In this document: one piece after another, positions 21,952 through 36,808 of the stretch
Numbering within the stretch: the stretch's first letter is position 1
How the letters are laid out: every line of letters starts with the position of its first letter
Source of the DNA: Unio delphinus
Lineage: Eukaryota > Mollusca > Bivalvia > Unionida > Unionidae
DNA: 64,000 bases
Reading direction: 5' to 3'
NCBI GenBank assembly: GCA_029339505.1
Contig: JAQISU010000181.1
Coordinates: 604,001-668,000, forward strand
Position numbers and translations under genes: made by a program
Notes under the pieces: generated by a model
The model's input: the letters and a program-made list of their open reading frames with translations, nothing else
Databases searched by the model: none
What the model was told of the DNA's origin: nothing

Positions 21952-22204
21952 GTGGAGCCCAGAGTGACTGAATTTTCAGAAGTGCTCAGTTAATTATCAC
22001 TGTAATCTCACCTTTCACTGCATATGTTCAAGTCTCAGAGTATATCAATTTAGGTGTGTGAGAAATTTTGCGAGTAGCTTCTTGTTGGTCAGTGTTTCTT
22101 TCCAGGAATGTTTCTGGGTTCTTCCTCCACCATTAATACTGTTTGCCATGTAAAGCCTATTGAGTGCTGAAGAATGGCCTTGAACCCTACAACAACAACA
22201 ATAA
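21952..22204 (+). mobile_element. SINE copy 10 (P type)
   Basis: Head is AGTGGAGCCC; region after the B box reads GAGTATATCAATTTAGG. Confidence 0.75.
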
Positions 22205-23510
22205 GCCTTTCAATGACCTGTTTCATATTGACTTTTGATATTTCTTTCATTTCCATGACATCTTTCACAAAACAGATGGAAAGAATGGACTCTTTATATG
22301 ATTGTATTATGTTCTCTAAAGAGTCATTTAATAGACGGAAGATATTACTACAAAACCTTATTTTATGTGCAAAAAAATCCCTAAGGAAAGAGAGAGGAAA
22401 AATAATAGGAAACATTTCAAATAGAAAACAGTAATAACCTTACTCTTTAATAACTTCACTTAATTCATAAAAAGGAGATGATTAATGCATTATACACATC
22501 TTTGATATTAATTTTCCGTGTCTTTTATTTTCATTCCTGTGACAATATCTGTTTCGTACATTTTTGTACACATGTAAAGAAGTATTGGCACATCATTTGT
22601 TTGTCATCAAGTTCTTTATTTTTCATGCTTACTATTCTTTTTCAGTGAATTACTGCCATCCATAACTGGCTAAATGCTTTAAATGCATATACTTCTGTTC
22701 TTATGGATGTTACCGCTGACTAGTAAAGTTGATAATAAGCCCTCCACTCAAACCCTACATCATATTATATTCTTGTGTTCTCCTCTATTACCCTGTCAAG
22801 GAGTCATATCGTATTACTGATTTGTGATATTTCTTCTTTTTCATGACACCCTTCCCAAAACAGCTGGTAAGTATTATCTTTTGATATAATTGTATTTCTT
22901 CTACTAAACAATAATCTAAGACAGAAGAAAAGAGTAGAAAGTTTGATTTATGTGCAGAATTGTATCTAAAGAAATCTGAAAGGTGACATTTATGGAACAC
23001 ATTCATAAGATTAAAGCATTCTACACGACTTTGATAGAACTATATCGTTGTTTATTTTATTTTCCTATTTTATTCTTCTAATTTTATTTGAGGGAATTTA
23101 AAAGATTGCGTGCTATACAGCATGATTTTGCTGATATATATCCATTCAGTGCCTGATCATATAGTGTATTTTTATCAATTACATGATGAATATGACTAAT
23201 AACCAGAAATTCATATTTATATTCACTTGTTCATCCATGCATGCATGAACATATGCACATAAATATTCATAAATCTTTAGATAAATTTATTTATACAAGT
23301 ATAGTCACATCATATCTGTGTCATCCAATTCTTTACTTTACATGCAGACTGTTCTAGTTACTGAAATATAATCTTAAAACTGATTGCATTAAAGGATCAT
23401 ATTTCTGTTATTATAGACACTATACCTGATAAGTAAAGTTGATACTATGTTAAACATTGGAGCCCCACAGCATACTATATCATTGTGTTCCTCTCTATTA
23501 CCCTTTGAAT

Positions 23511-23760
23511 GGGGAGCCCAGAGTGACTGTGTTGTCAGAAGCGCTCTCTTATGGATCACTGCCATGTCAACTCTGTCTGCATGGGTTCAAGTCTCAGAGT
23601 CTGCCAATTTTTGTGTGTGAGAAATTTTTCCAGTATCTTCTTGTTGGTCAGTGTTTCTTTCCAGTGATTTTCCTGTGTTCTTCCTCCACCATTAATACTG
23701 GCTGCCATGTAAAGCCTATTGCATGCTGAAAAATGGTGTTAAACCCTACAGCAGCAACAA
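23511..23760 (+). mobile_element. SINE copy 11 (Q type)
   Basis: Nearly the same as the copies at 31351 and 36809; tail TACAGCAGCAACAA. Confidence 0.75.
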
Positions 23761-25470
23761 CCCTGTCAATGAACCGTATCATATTGACTTTTAATATTTC
23801 TTTTATTTCCATGACATCTTCAACATAACAGATGGAAAGAATGGACTCTTTATAGGATTGTATTATGTTCTCTAAAGAGTCATTTAATAGAAGGAAGATA
23901 TTAGTACAAAATCTTATGTGCAAAAAATCCCCTAGGAAACAGAAAGGAAAAATAATCGGAAACATTTCAAAAAGAAAACAGTCATAACCTTACTCTTCAA
24001 TAACTTCTCTTAATTCATGGAAAAGAGATGATTAATGCATTATACATATCTTTGATATTAATTATCCGTTTGGTTTATTTTCATATCTGTGGCAATATCT
24101 GTTTCATACAGTGTTGTTCTTATGCAATAATTTAACATCAGTGTCTTTTCTTGAAGTATTGTCATTTTGTGAATATGCCCTTTTTAACATTATCCTCCAA
24201 ATCGATTAGAATCTCATCAGTATTGAATTATTTATTTTGTCACTACTCTTAGTCTGGACCAACATATATATCCAATGTTCAGTTGCTTGCTTTAGTCTTC
24301 TAATTCTGTTTGAAATAATGTCATTGATTGAAGTTTATTCAGCAGTATTTTATGACCTTTTGATGTATATCAATTCTGTGCCTAAATGAATTGTATATGT
24401 TTGATCACTCACAGACTGAAGATGACTAATAACCAGAAATTCATACCCCAATTCATTTTTTCATCCATGCAGACATATACGTAAGCACATAAAGATTCAT
24501 TAATCTTTAGATAAAGACATGTATAGAAGTATTGGCACATCATATGTGTGTCATCAAGTTCTTTATTTTTGATGCAGACTCTTCTTTTTAGTGAAATATT
24601 GCCATCCATAACTGGCTGAATGCTTTAAATGTATTTACTTCTGTAATAATGAATGTTAAAGCTGAGAAGTAAAGTTGATACTAAGCCCTCCATTCGAACC
24701 TTCATCATATTATATCCTTGTGTTCTTCTCTATTACCCTTTCAATGAGTCATATCGTATTACTTATTTTTAATATTTCTTCTTTTTCATGACACTATGCA
24801 CAAAACAGGGCGTAAGTATAATCTCTTGATCTAATTGTATTACTTCTATTAAACAATCATCTAAGACAGAAGAAAAGAGTAGAAAGTTTAAATTTATCTG
24901 CAGAATTTTTCCAAAGGAAATCGGAAAGGAAACATTATTGGAACAGTTACATAAGATTAAAGCATTCTACACGACTTTGATTTAACTATTTCATTGTTTA
25001 TTTTATTTTCCTATTCTATTCATCTAATTTTGTTTGATTTAGTTTCAAAGATTGAGTGCTATACAGCAGTATATTATGACTTTGCTGATATATATCCATT
25101 CAGTGCCTGATTATATAGTGTATGTATTTTTATCAATTACATGCTGAATATGACTATTATCCAGAAATTCATATTTATATACACATGTTCATCCACGTAT
25201 GCATGAACGTATGCACATAAATATTCATAAATCTTTAGATACATATATCTATACCAGTATAGTTAGATCATATCTGTGTCATTAAGTTCTTTGTTTTACA
25301 TGCAAACTATTCTAGTTAGTGAAATTTAGCCATAGAAACTGATTGCATTAAAGGAATATACTTCTGTTATTATAGACCATTATACCTGATAAGTCCAGTT
25401 GATACTATGCTAAACATTGGAACCCCACACTATACTATATCATTGTCTTCCTCTCTGTTACCCTTTGAAA

Positions 25471-25723
25471 GGGGAGCCCAGAGTAACTGAGTTGTCAAAA
25501 GCGCTCTTTTATGGATCACTGCCATCTCAACTTTGTCTGCATGGGTTCAAGTCTCAGAGTCTGCGAATTTGGGTGTTTGAGAAATGTTGCCAGTAGCTTC
25601 TTGTTGGTCAGTGTTTCTTTCCAGGGATTTTTCTGGCTTCTTCCTCCACCATTAATACTGGCTGCCATGTAAAGCCTATTGTGAGCTGAAAAATGGTGTT
25701 GAAATTACAACAACAACAACAAC
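25471..25723 (+). mobile_element. SINE copy 12 (R type)
   Basis: GTTGAAATTACAACAAC replaces the usual GTTGAACCCTACAAC just before the tail. Confidence 0.75.
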
Positions 25724-27841
25724 CCATTCAATGACCTGTATGATATTGACTTTTGAGATTTGTTTTCTTTCCGTGACATCTTTCACAAATCAAATATAAA
25801 GAATGGACTCTTTATATGATTGTATTATGTTCTCTAAAGAGTCATTTAATTGACGGTAGAAATTAGTACTAAATCTTTTTTTATGTGCAAAAATATCCCT
25901 TAGGACACAGAGAGGAAAAATAATAGGAAACATTTCAAATAGAAAACAGTCATAACCTTTCCCTTCAATAACGTCTCTTAATTCATTGAATAGACATGAT
26001 TAATGTATTATACATATCTTTGATAATAATATTGCGTTGATGTTATTTTCATTTCTCTGGCAATATCTGGTTCATACATTGTTGTTCTAATGCAACAATT
26101 TCACATCAGTGTCTTTTTTTTAAGTCTTGTCATTTTGTGAATATGTCTTGATAATATTATTTTACAAATCCTTTGGAATCTCATTAGTATTGAAATAATT
26201 ATTTTGTCATTACTCCGAGTCTGGACCAATATATATATTCAATTCTCAGATGCTTGCTTTAGTCTTCTAATTCTGTTTAAACTAATGTCATTGATGTGCA
26301 AAAAAATCCCTTAGGAAAGAGAGAGGAAAAATAATAGGAAACATTTCAAATAGAAAATAGTAATAACCTTGCTCTTCAATAACTTCTCTTAATTCATGAG
26401 AAAGAGATGATTAATGCATTATACATATCTTTGATATTAATTTTCCGTTGCTTTTATTTTCATTCCTGTGGCAATATCTGTTTCATACATTGTTGTTCTT
26501 TGTATGCAATAATTTAACCTCAGAGTCTTTTCTTTAAGTCTTGTCATTTTGTGAATATGTCCTGATAACATTATCCTCCAAATCCTTTGGAATCTCATTA
26601 GTATTGAATTAATTATTTTGTCATTACTCCGAGTCTGGACCAATATATATATCCAATGCTCAGATGCTTGCTTTAGTCTTCTATTTCTGTTTAAACTAAT
26701 GTATTTGATTGAAGTTTATCCAGCAGTATTTTATGACCTTTTGATGTATATCAATTCAGTGCCTAAATGAGTTGTATATTTTCATCACTCACAGACTGAA
26801 GATGACTAATAACCAGAAATTCATACCCAATTTATGTTTTGATCCATGCAGATATATATGTATGCACATAATGATTCATTAATCTTTAGATAAATAAATA
26901 CATGTATAGAAGTATTGGCACATCATATATGTGTCATCAAGTTCTTTATTTTCCATTCTTACTATTCTTTTTTAGTGAATTACTGCCATCCATAACTGAC
27001 TAAATGCTTTAAATGTATATCCTTCTATTCTTATGGATGTTACCGCTGACTAGTAAAGTTGATAATAAGCCCTCCACTTAAACCCTACATCATATTATAT
27101 CCTTGTGTTCTCCTCTATTACCCTTTCAAGGAGTCTTATCGTGTTACTGATTTGTTATATTTCTTCTTTTTCATGACACCCTTCCCAAAACAGCTGGTAA
27201 GTATTATCTTTTGATGTAATTGTATTTCTTCTACTAAACAATACTCTAAGACAGAAAAAAAGAGTAGAAAGTTTGATTTATGTGCAGAATTGTATCTAAA
27301 GAAATCTGAAAGGTGACATTTATGGAACACATTCATAAGATTAAAGCATTCTACACGACTTTGATAGAACTATATTGTTGTTTTTTTTTATTTTCGTCTT
27401 TTATTCCTCTAATTTTATTTGAGGGAATTTAAAAGATTGCGTGCTATACAGCATGACTTTGCTGATATATATCCATTCAGTGCCTGATCATATAGTGTAT
27501 TTTTATCAATTACATGATGAATATGACTAATAACCAGAAATTCATATTTATATTCACTTGTTCATCCATGCATGCATGAACATATGCACATAAATATTCA
27601 TAAATCTTTAGATAAATTTATTTATACAAGTATAGTCACATCATATTTGTGTCATCCAATTCTTTACTTTACATGCAGACTGTTCTAGTTAGTGAAATAT
27701 AGGCTTAAAACTAATTGCATTAAAGGATGATACTTCTGTTATTATAGACACTATACCTGATAAGTAAAGTTGATACTATGTTAAACATTGGAGCCCCACA
27801 GCATACTATATCATTGTGTTCCTCTCTATTACCCTTTGAAT

Positions 27842-28085
27842 GGGGAGCCCAGAGTGACTGTGTTGTCAGAAGCGCTCTCTTATGGATCACTGCCATGTCA
27901 ACTCTGTCTGCATGGGTTCAAGTCTCAGAGTCTGCCAATTTTTGTGTGTGAGAAATTTTTCCAGTATCTTCTTGTTGGCCAGTGTTTCTTTCCAGTGATT
28001 TTCCTGTGTTCTTCCTCCACCATTAATACTGGCTGCCATGTAAAGCCTATTGCGTGCTGAAAAATGGTGTTAAACCCTACAGCAA
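27842..28085 (+). mobile_element. SINE copy 13 (Q type, short tail)
   Basis: The tail is cut to TACAGCAACC, the shortest among the Q copies. Confidence 0.75.
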
Positions 28086-29791
28086 CCTTTCAATGAACTG
28101 TATCATATTGACTTTTGATATTTCTTTTATTTCCATGACATCTTCAACATAACAGATGGAAAGAATGGACTCTTTATAGGATTGTATTATGTTCTCTAAA
28201 GAGTCATTTAATAGAAGGAAGATATTAGTACAAAATCTTATGTGCAAAAAATCCCCTAGGAAACAGAAAGGAAAAATAATCGGAAACATTTCAAAGAGAA
28301 AACAGTCATAACCTTACTCTTCAATAACTTCTCTTAATTCATGGAAAAGAGATGATTAATGCATTATACATATCTTTGATATTAATTATCCGTTTGGTTT
28401 ATTTTCATATCTGTGGCAATATCTGTTTCATACATTGTTGTTCTTTGTATGCAATAATTTAACCTCATAGTCTTTTCTTTAAGTCTTGTCATTTTGTGAA
28501 TATGTCCTGATAACATTATCCTCCAAATCCATTGGAATCTCATTAGTATTGAATTATTTATTTTGTCATTACTTTGAGTCTGGACCAAGATATATATATA
28601 TATTCATTTTTCAGTTGCTTGCTTTAGTCTTCTAATTCTGTTTAAACTAATGTCATTGATTGAAGTTTATCCAGCAGTATTTTATGACCTTTCGATGTTT
28701 ATCAGTTCGGTGCCTAAATGAATTGTATATTTTCATCACTCACAGACTGAAGATGACTAAGAACCAGAGATTCATACCCCAATTTATTTTTTCATCCATG
28801 CAGACATATACGTATGCACATAAAGATTCATTAATCGTTAGATAAATACATGTATAGAAGTATTGGCACATCATATGTGTGTCATCAAGGTCTTTATTTT
28901 TCATGCTTACTATTCTTTTTTAGTGAATTACTGCCATCCATAACTGGCTAAATGCTTTAAATGTATATACTTCTGTTCTTATGGATGTTACCGCTGACTG
29001 GTAAAGTTGATAATAAGCCCTCCATTCGAACCCTACATCATATTATATCCTTGTGTTCTCCTCTATTACCGTTTCAATGAGTCTTATCGTATTACTGATT
29101 ATTTATATTTCTTCTTTTTCATGACACCCTTCACAAAACAGATTGTAAGTATTATCTCTTGATATAATTGTATTACTTCTACTAATCAATCATCTAAGAC
29201 AGAAGAAAAGAGTAGAAAGTTTGATTTTATGAGCAGAATTATTCGAAAGGAAATCGGAATGGAAACATTAATGAAACAGATTCATAAGATTAAAGCATTC
29301 TACACGACTTTGATATAACGATTTCTTTGTGTTTTTTTTATTTCCTATTTTACTCTTCTAATTTTATTTGAGGGAATTTAAAACATTGAGTGCTATCCAG
29401 CACGACTTTGCTGATATATATCCATTCAGTACCTGATCATTTAGTGTATTTTTATCAATTACATGCTGAATATGACTAATAACCAGAAATTCATATTTAT
29501 ATACACATGTTCATCTATGCATGCATGAATGTATGCACATAAATATTCATTAATCTTCAGATAAATATATGTATACAACAATAGTCACATCATATCTGCG
29601 TCATCAAGTTTTTTATTTTACATGCAGACTGTTCTAGTTAGTGAAATATAGCCATAGAAACTGATTGCATTAAAGGAATATACTTCTGTTATTATAGACC
29701 ATATACCTGATAAGTAAAGTTGATAATTTGCTAAACATTGGAACCCCACTGCATACTATATCATTGTGTTCCTCTGTATTACCCTTTGAAA

Positions 29792-30044
29792 GGGGAGCCC
29801 AGAGTGACTGAATTTTCAGAAGTGCTCAGTTAATTATCACTGTCATCTCACCTTTCACTGCATATGTTCAAGTCTCAGAGTATATCAATTTAGGTGTGTG
29901 AGAAATTTTGCCAGTAGCTTCTTGTTGGTCAGTGTTTCTTTCCAGGAATGTTTCTGGGTTCTTCCTCCACCATTAATACTTTCTGCCATGTAAAGCCTAT
30001 TGAGTGCTGAAAAATGGCCTTGAACCCTACAACAACAAGAATAA
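29792..30044 (+). mobile_element. SINE copy 14 (P type)
   Basis: Tail ACAACAAGAATAA; TTTCTGCC replaces GGCTGCC in the conserved 3' part. Confidence 0.75.
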
Positions 30045-31350
30045 GCCTTTCAATGACCTGTTTCATATTGACTTTTGATATTTCTTTCATTTCCATGACA
30101 TCTTTCACAAAACAGATGGAAAGAATGGACTCTTTATATGATTGTATTATGTTCTATAAAGAGTCATTTAATAGACGGAAGATATTACTACAAAACCTTA
30201 TTTTATGAGCGAAAAATCCCTTAGGAAACAGAGAGGAAAAATAAGAGGAAACATTTCAAATAGAAAACAGTAATAACCTTTCTCTTCAATAACTTCTCCT
30301 AATTCATAAAAAAGAGATGATTAATGCATAGTACATATCTTTGATATTAATTTTCCGCTGCTTTTATTTTCATTCCTGTGGCAATATCTGTTTCAAACAT
30401 TTTTTGTATACATTTATAGAAGTATTGGCACATCATATGTTTGTCATCAAGTTCTTTATTTTTCATGCTTACTATTCTTTTTTAGTGAATTACTGCCATC
30501 CATAACTGGCTAAATGCTTTAAATGTATATCCTTCAATTCTTATGGATGTTACCGCTGACTGGTAAAGTTGATAATAAGCCCTCCACTCAAACACTACAT
30601 CATATTATATCCTTGTGCTCTCCTCTATTACCCTGTCAAGGAGTCATATCGTATTACTGATTTGTGATATTTCTTCTTTTTCATGACACCCTTCCCAAAA
30701 CAGTTGGTAAGTATTATCTTTTGATATAATTGTATTTCTTCTACTAAACAATAATCTAAGACAGAAAAAATGAGTAGAAAGTTTGATTTATATGCAGAAT
30801 TGTATCTAAAGAAATCTGAAAGGTGACATGTATGGAACACATTCATAAGATTAAAGCATTCTACACGACTTTGATAGAACTATATCGTTGTTTATTTTAT
30901 TTTCCTATTTTATTCTTCTAATTTTATTTGAGGGAATTTAAAAGATTGCGTGCTATACAGCATGACTTGGCTGATATATATCCATTCAGTGCCTGATCAT
31001 ATAGTGTATTTTTATCAATTACATGATGAATATGACTAATAACCAGAAATTCATATTTATATTCACTTGTTCATCCATGCATGCATGCACATATGCACAT
31101 AAATATTCATAAATCTTTAGATAAATTTATGTATACAAGTATAGTCACATCATATCTGTGTCATCCAATTCTTTACTTTACATGCAGACTGTTCTAGTTA
31201 GTGAAATATAGACTTAAAACTGATTGCATTAAAGGATGATACTTCTGTTATTATAGACACTATACCTGATAAGTAAAGTTGATACTATGCTTAACATTGG
31301 AACCCCACAGCATACTATATCATTGTGTTCCTCTCTATTACCCTTTGAAT

Positions 31351-31600
31351 GGGGAGCCCAGAGTGACTGTGTTGTCAGAAGCGCTCTCTTATGGATCACT
31401 GCCATGTCAACTCTGTCTGCATGGGTTCAAGTCTCAGAGTCTGCCAATTTTTGTGTGTGAGAAATTTTTCCAGTATCTTCTTGTTGGTCAGTGTTTCTTT
31501 CCAGTGATTTTCCTGTGTTCTTCCTCCACCATTAATAGTGGCTGCCATGTAAAGCCTATTGCATGCTGAAAAATGGTGTTAAACCCTACAGCAGCAACAA
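31351..31600 (+). mobile_element. SINE copy 15 (Q type)
   Basis: Has AATAGTGGCTGCC in place of AATACTGGCTGCC. Confidence 0.75.
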
Positions 31601-33310
31601 ACCTTTCAATGAACTGTATCATATTGACTTTTGATATTTCTTTTATTTCCATGACATCTTCAACATAACAGATGGAAAGAATGGACTCTTTATAGGATTG
31701 TATTATGTTCTCTAAAGAGTCATTTAATAGAAGGAAGATATTAGTACAAAATCGTATGTGCAAAAAATCCCCTAGGAAACAGAAAGGAAAAATAATCGGA
31801 AACATTTCAAAGAGAAAACAGTCATAACCTTACTCTTCAATAACTTCTCTTAATTCATGGAAAAGAGATGATTAATGCATTATACATATCTTTGATATTA
31901 ATTATCCGTTTGGTTTATTTTCATATCTGTGGCAATATCTGTTTCATACAGTGTTGTTCTTATGCAATAATTTAACATCAGTGTCTTTTCTTGAAGTATT
32001 GTCATTTTGTGAATATGCCCTTTTTAACATTATCCTCCAAATCGATTAGAATCTCATCAGTATTGAATTATTTATTTTGTCACTACTCTTAGTCTGGATC
32101 AACATATATATCCAATATTCAGTTGCTTGATTTAGTCTTCTAATTCTGTTTGAAATAATGTCATTGATTGAAGTTTATTCAGCAGTATTTTATGACCTTT
32201 TGATGTATATCAATTCGGTGCCTAAATGAATTGTATATTTTTGATCACTCACAGACTGAAGATGACTAATAACCAGAAATTCATACCCCAATTCATTTTT
32301 TCATCCATGCAGACATATACGTATGCACATAAAGATTCATTAATCTTTAGATAAAGACATGTATAGAAGTATTGGCACATCATATGTGTGTCATCAAGTT
32401 CTTTATTTTTCATGCAGACTCTTCTTTTTAGTGAAATATTGCCATCCATAACTGGCTGAATGCTTTAAATGTATTTACTTCTGTAATAATGAATGTTAAA
32501 GCTGAGAAGTAAAGTTGATACTAAGCCCTCCATTCGAACCTTCATCATATTATATCCTTGTGTTCTTCTCTATTACCCTTTCAATGAGTCATATCATATT
32601 ACTTATTTTTAATATTTCTTCTTTTTCATGACACTATGCACAAAACAGGGCGTAAGTATAATCTCTTGATCTAATTGTATTACTTCTATTAAACAATCAT
32701 CTAAGACAGAAGAAAAGAGTAGAAAGTTTAAATTTATCTGCAGAATTTTTCCTAAGGAAATCGGAAAGGAAACAATAATGGAACAGTTACCTAAGATTAA
32801 AGCATTCTACACGACTTTGATTTAACTATTTCATTGTTTATTTTATTTTCCTATTTTATTCATCTAATTTTGTTTGATTTAGTTTCAAAGATTGAGTGCT
32901 ATACAGCAGTATATTATGACTTTGCTGATATATATCCATTCAGTGCCTGATCATATAGTGTATGTATTTTTATCAATTACATGCTGAATATGACTAATAT
33001 CCAGAAATTCATATTTATATACGAATGTTCATCCATGTATGCATGAACGTATGCACATAAATATTCATAAATCTTTAGATAAATATATCTATACCAGTAT
33101 AGTTAGATCATATCTGTGTCATTAAGTTCTTTGTTTTACATGCAAACTATTCTAGTTAGTGAAATATAACCATTGAAACTGATTGCATTAAAGGAATATA
33201 CTTCTGTTATTATAGACCATTATACCTGATAAGTCCAGTTGATACTATGCTAAACATTGGAACCCCACACCATACTATATCATTGTCTTCCTCTCTGTTA
33301 CCCTTTGAAA

Positions 33311-33564
33311 GGGGAGCCCAGAGTAACTGAGTTGTCAAAAGCGCTCTTTTATGGATCACTGCCATCTCAACTTTGTCTGCATGGGTTCAAGTCTCAGAGT
33401 CTGCGAATTTGGGTGTTTGAGAAATGTTGCCAGTAGCTTCTTGTTGGTCAGTGTTTCTTTCCAGTGATTTTTCTGGCTTCTTCCTCCACCATTAATACTG
33501 GCTGCCATGTAAAGCCTATTGTGAGCTGAAAAATGGTGTTGAACCCTACAACAACAACAACAAC
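33311..33564 (+). mobile_element. SINE copy 16 (R type)
   Basis: The left breakpoint of the 9.98-kb higher-order repeat lies inside this copy at about 33345. Confidence 0.75.
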
Positions 33565-35260
33565 CCATTCAATGACCTGTATGATATTGACTTTTGAGAT
33601 TTGTTTTCTTTCCGTGACATCTTTCACAAATCAAATATAAAGAATGGACTCTTTATATGATTGTATTATGTTCTCTAAAGAGTCATTTAATTGACGGTAG
33701 AAATTAGTACTAAATCTTATTTTATGTGCAAAAATTTCCTTAGGACACAGAGAGCAAAAATAATCGGAAACATTTCAAATAGAAAACAGTCATAACCTTT
33801 CCCTTCAATAACTTCTCTTAATTCATTGAATAGAGATGATTAATGTATTATACATATCTTTGATAATAATATTGAGTTGATGTTATTTTCATTTCTCTGG
33901 CAATATCTGGTTCATACATTGTTCTTCTTATGCAACAATTTCACATCAGTGTCTTTTCTTTAAGTATTGTCATTTTGTGAGTATGTCCTGATAACATTAT
34001 CCTCCAAATCCATTGGAATCTCATCAGTATTGAATTATTTTTTTTGTCATTGCTCCGAGTCTGGACCAATATATATATCCATTGTTCAGTTGCTTGCTTT
34101 AGTCTTCTAATTCAGTTTAAAATTATCTCATTGATTGAAGTTTATCCAGCATTATTTTATGACCTTTTGATGTTTATCAGTTCAGTACCTAAATGAATTG
34201 TATATTTTCATCACTCACAGACTGAAGATGACTAAAAACCAGAAATTCATACCCCAGTATATTTTTTCATCCATGCAGACATATACGTATGCACATAAAG
34301 ATTCATTAATCTTTAGATAAATGTATAGAAGTATTGGCACATCATATGTGTGTCATCAAGTTCTTTATTTTTCATGCTTACTTTTCTTTTTTAGTGAATT
34401 ACTGCCATCCATAACTGGCTAAATGCTTTAAATGTATATACTTCTGTGCTTATAGATGTTACCGCTGACTAGTAAAGTTGATAATAAGCCCTCCATTCAA
34501 ACCCTACATCATATTATATCCTTGTGTTCTCCTCTATTACCGTTTCAATGAGTCATATCGTATTACTGATTATTTATATTTCTTCTTTTTCATGACACCC
34601 TTCACAAAACAGATTGTAAGTATTATCTCTTGATATAATTGTATTACTTCTACTAATCAATCATCTAAGACAGAAGACAAGAGTAGAAAGTATGATTTTA
34701 TGAGCAGAATTATTCCAAAGGAAATCGGAATGGAAACATTAATGAAACAGATTCATAAGATTAAAGTATTCTACACGATTTTGATATAACGATTTCTTTC
34801 TGTTTTTTTATTTTCCTATTTTATTCTTCTAATTTTATTTGAGGGAATTTAAAAGATTGAGTGCTTTCCAGCATGACTTTGCTGATATATATCCATTCAG
34901 TACCTGATCATATAGTGTATTTTTATCAATTGCATGCTGAATATGACTAATAACCTGAAATTCATATTTATATACACATGTTCATCTATGCATGCATGAA
35001 CGTATGCACATAAATATTCATAAATCTTCAGATAAATATATGTATACAACAATAGTCACATCATATCTGCGTCATCAAGTTTTTTATTTTACATGCAGAT
35101 TGTTCTAGTTAGTGAAATATAGCCATAGAAACGGATTGCATTAAAGAAATATACTTCTGTTATTATAGACCATATACCTGATAAGTAAAGTTGATAATTT
35201 GCTAAACATTGGAACCCCACTGCATACTATATCATTGTGTTCCTCTGTATTACCCTTTCA

Positions 35261-35501
35261 GTGATTGAATTGTCAAAAGTGCTCTGTTAATTATCACTGT
35301 CATCTCACCTTTCACTGCATATGTTCAAGTCTCAGAGTGTATCAATTTAGGTGTGTGAGAAATTTTGCCAGTAGCTTCTTGTTGGTCAGTGTTTCTTTCC
35401 AGGAATGTTTCTGGGTTCTTCCTCCACCATTAATACTGTCTGCCATGTAAAGCCTATTGAGTGCTGAAGAATGGCCTTGAACCCTACAACAACAACAATA
35501 A
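35261..35501 (+). mobile_element. SINE copy 17 (P type, head deleted)
   Basis: The GGGGAGCCCAG head is missing: the sequence goes from CCCTTTCAGTG to ATTGAATTGTC. The same lesion recurs at 45237 and 55237. Confidence 0.75.
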
Positions 35502-36808
35502 GCCTTTCAATGACCTGTTTCATATTGACTTTTGATATTTCTTTCATTTCCATGACATCTTTCACAAAACAGATGGAAAGAATGGACTCTTTATATGATT
35601 GTATTATGTTCTCTAAAGAGTCATTTAATAGACGGAAGATATTACTACAAAACCTTATTTTATGTGCATAAAAATCCCTAAGGAAAGAGAGAGGAAAAAT
35701 AATAGGAAACATTTCAAATAGAAAACAGTAATAACCTTACTCTTCAATAACATCTCTTAATTCATGAAAAAGAGATGATTAATGCATTATACATATCTTT
35801 GATATTAATTTTCCGTATCTTTTATTTTCATTCCTTTGACAATATCTGTTTCATACTTTTTTGTATACATGTAAAGAAGTATTGGCACATCATTTGTTTG
35901 TCATCAAGTTCTTTATTTTTCATGCTTACTATTCTTTTTCAGTGAATTACTGCCATCCATAACTGGCTAAATGCTTTAAATGTATATACTTCTGTTCTTA
36001 TGGATGTTACCGCTGACTAGTAAAGTTGATAATAAGCCCTCCACTCAAACCCTACATCATATTATATTCTTGTGTTCTCCTCTATTACCCTGTCAAGGAG
36101 TCATATCGTATTACTGATTTGTGATATTTCTTCTTTTTCATGACACCCTTCCCAAAACAGCTGGTAAGTATTATCTTTTGATATAATTGTATTTCTTCTA
36201 CTAAACAATAATCTAAGACAGAAGAAAAGAGTAGAAAGTTTGATTTATGTGCAGAATTGTATCTAAAGAAATCTGAAAGGTGACATTTATGGAACACATT
36301 CATAAGATTAAAGCATTCTACACGACTTTGATAGAACTATATCGTTGTTTATTTTATTTTCCTATTTTATTCTTCTAATTTTTTTTTAAGGGAATTTAAA
36401 AGATTGCGTGCTATACAGCATGACTTTGCTGATATATATCCATTCAGTGCCTGATCATATAGTGTATTGTTATCAATTACATGATGAATATGACTAATAA
36501 CCAGAAATTCATATTTATATTCACTTGTTCATCCATGCATGCATGAACATATGCACATAAATATTCATAAATCTTTAGATAAATTTATTTATACAAGTAT
36601 AGTCACATCATATCTGTGTCATCCAATTCTTTACTTTACATGCAGACTGTTCTAGTTACTGAAATATAGGCTTAAAACTGATTGCATTAAAGGATCATAT
36701 TTCTGTTATTATAGACACTATACCTGATAAGTAAAGTTGATACTATGTTAAACATTGGAGCCCCACAGCATACTATATCATTGTGTTCCTCTCTATTACC
36801 CTTTGAAT

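Larger units (their letters stand above)
14301..33344 (+). repeat. Core satellite array, irregular P/Q/R unit order
   Basis: This stretch has ten complete SINE-bearing units plus the start of an eleventh, whose SINE subtypes read Q R P Q P Q R Q P Q R. Spacing between SINE starts is most often 1,950-1,962 bp. It is shorter (1,559-1,605) at P-to-Q steps that carry a fixed deletion, and longer (2,371) where a 26.3-kb joint adds a partial extra segment. AT runs here are only about 4-10 dinucleotides. A halves lack the foldback arm and read CAGAAATTCATACCCC at that place. Irregular joints lie at about 15425, 20778, 22565, 26296 and 30405. No genes are seen. Confidence 0.85.

Noticed and set aside
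22174..22434. Plus-strand frames beginning ATGGCCTTG or ATGGCGTTG in the SINE tail (many copies, 64-132 codons)
   Set aside because: They start inside the SINE 3' end and run into half-B tail sequence; presence and length vary with the (AAC)n tail and small indels. No domain or signal is seen.
14301..33344. CRISPR-like or centromere CENP-B-box array
   Set aside because: Repeat units are kilobase-sized with no short regular spacers, and I found no match to the CENP-B-box core pattern. A centromeric role cannot be judged from sequence.
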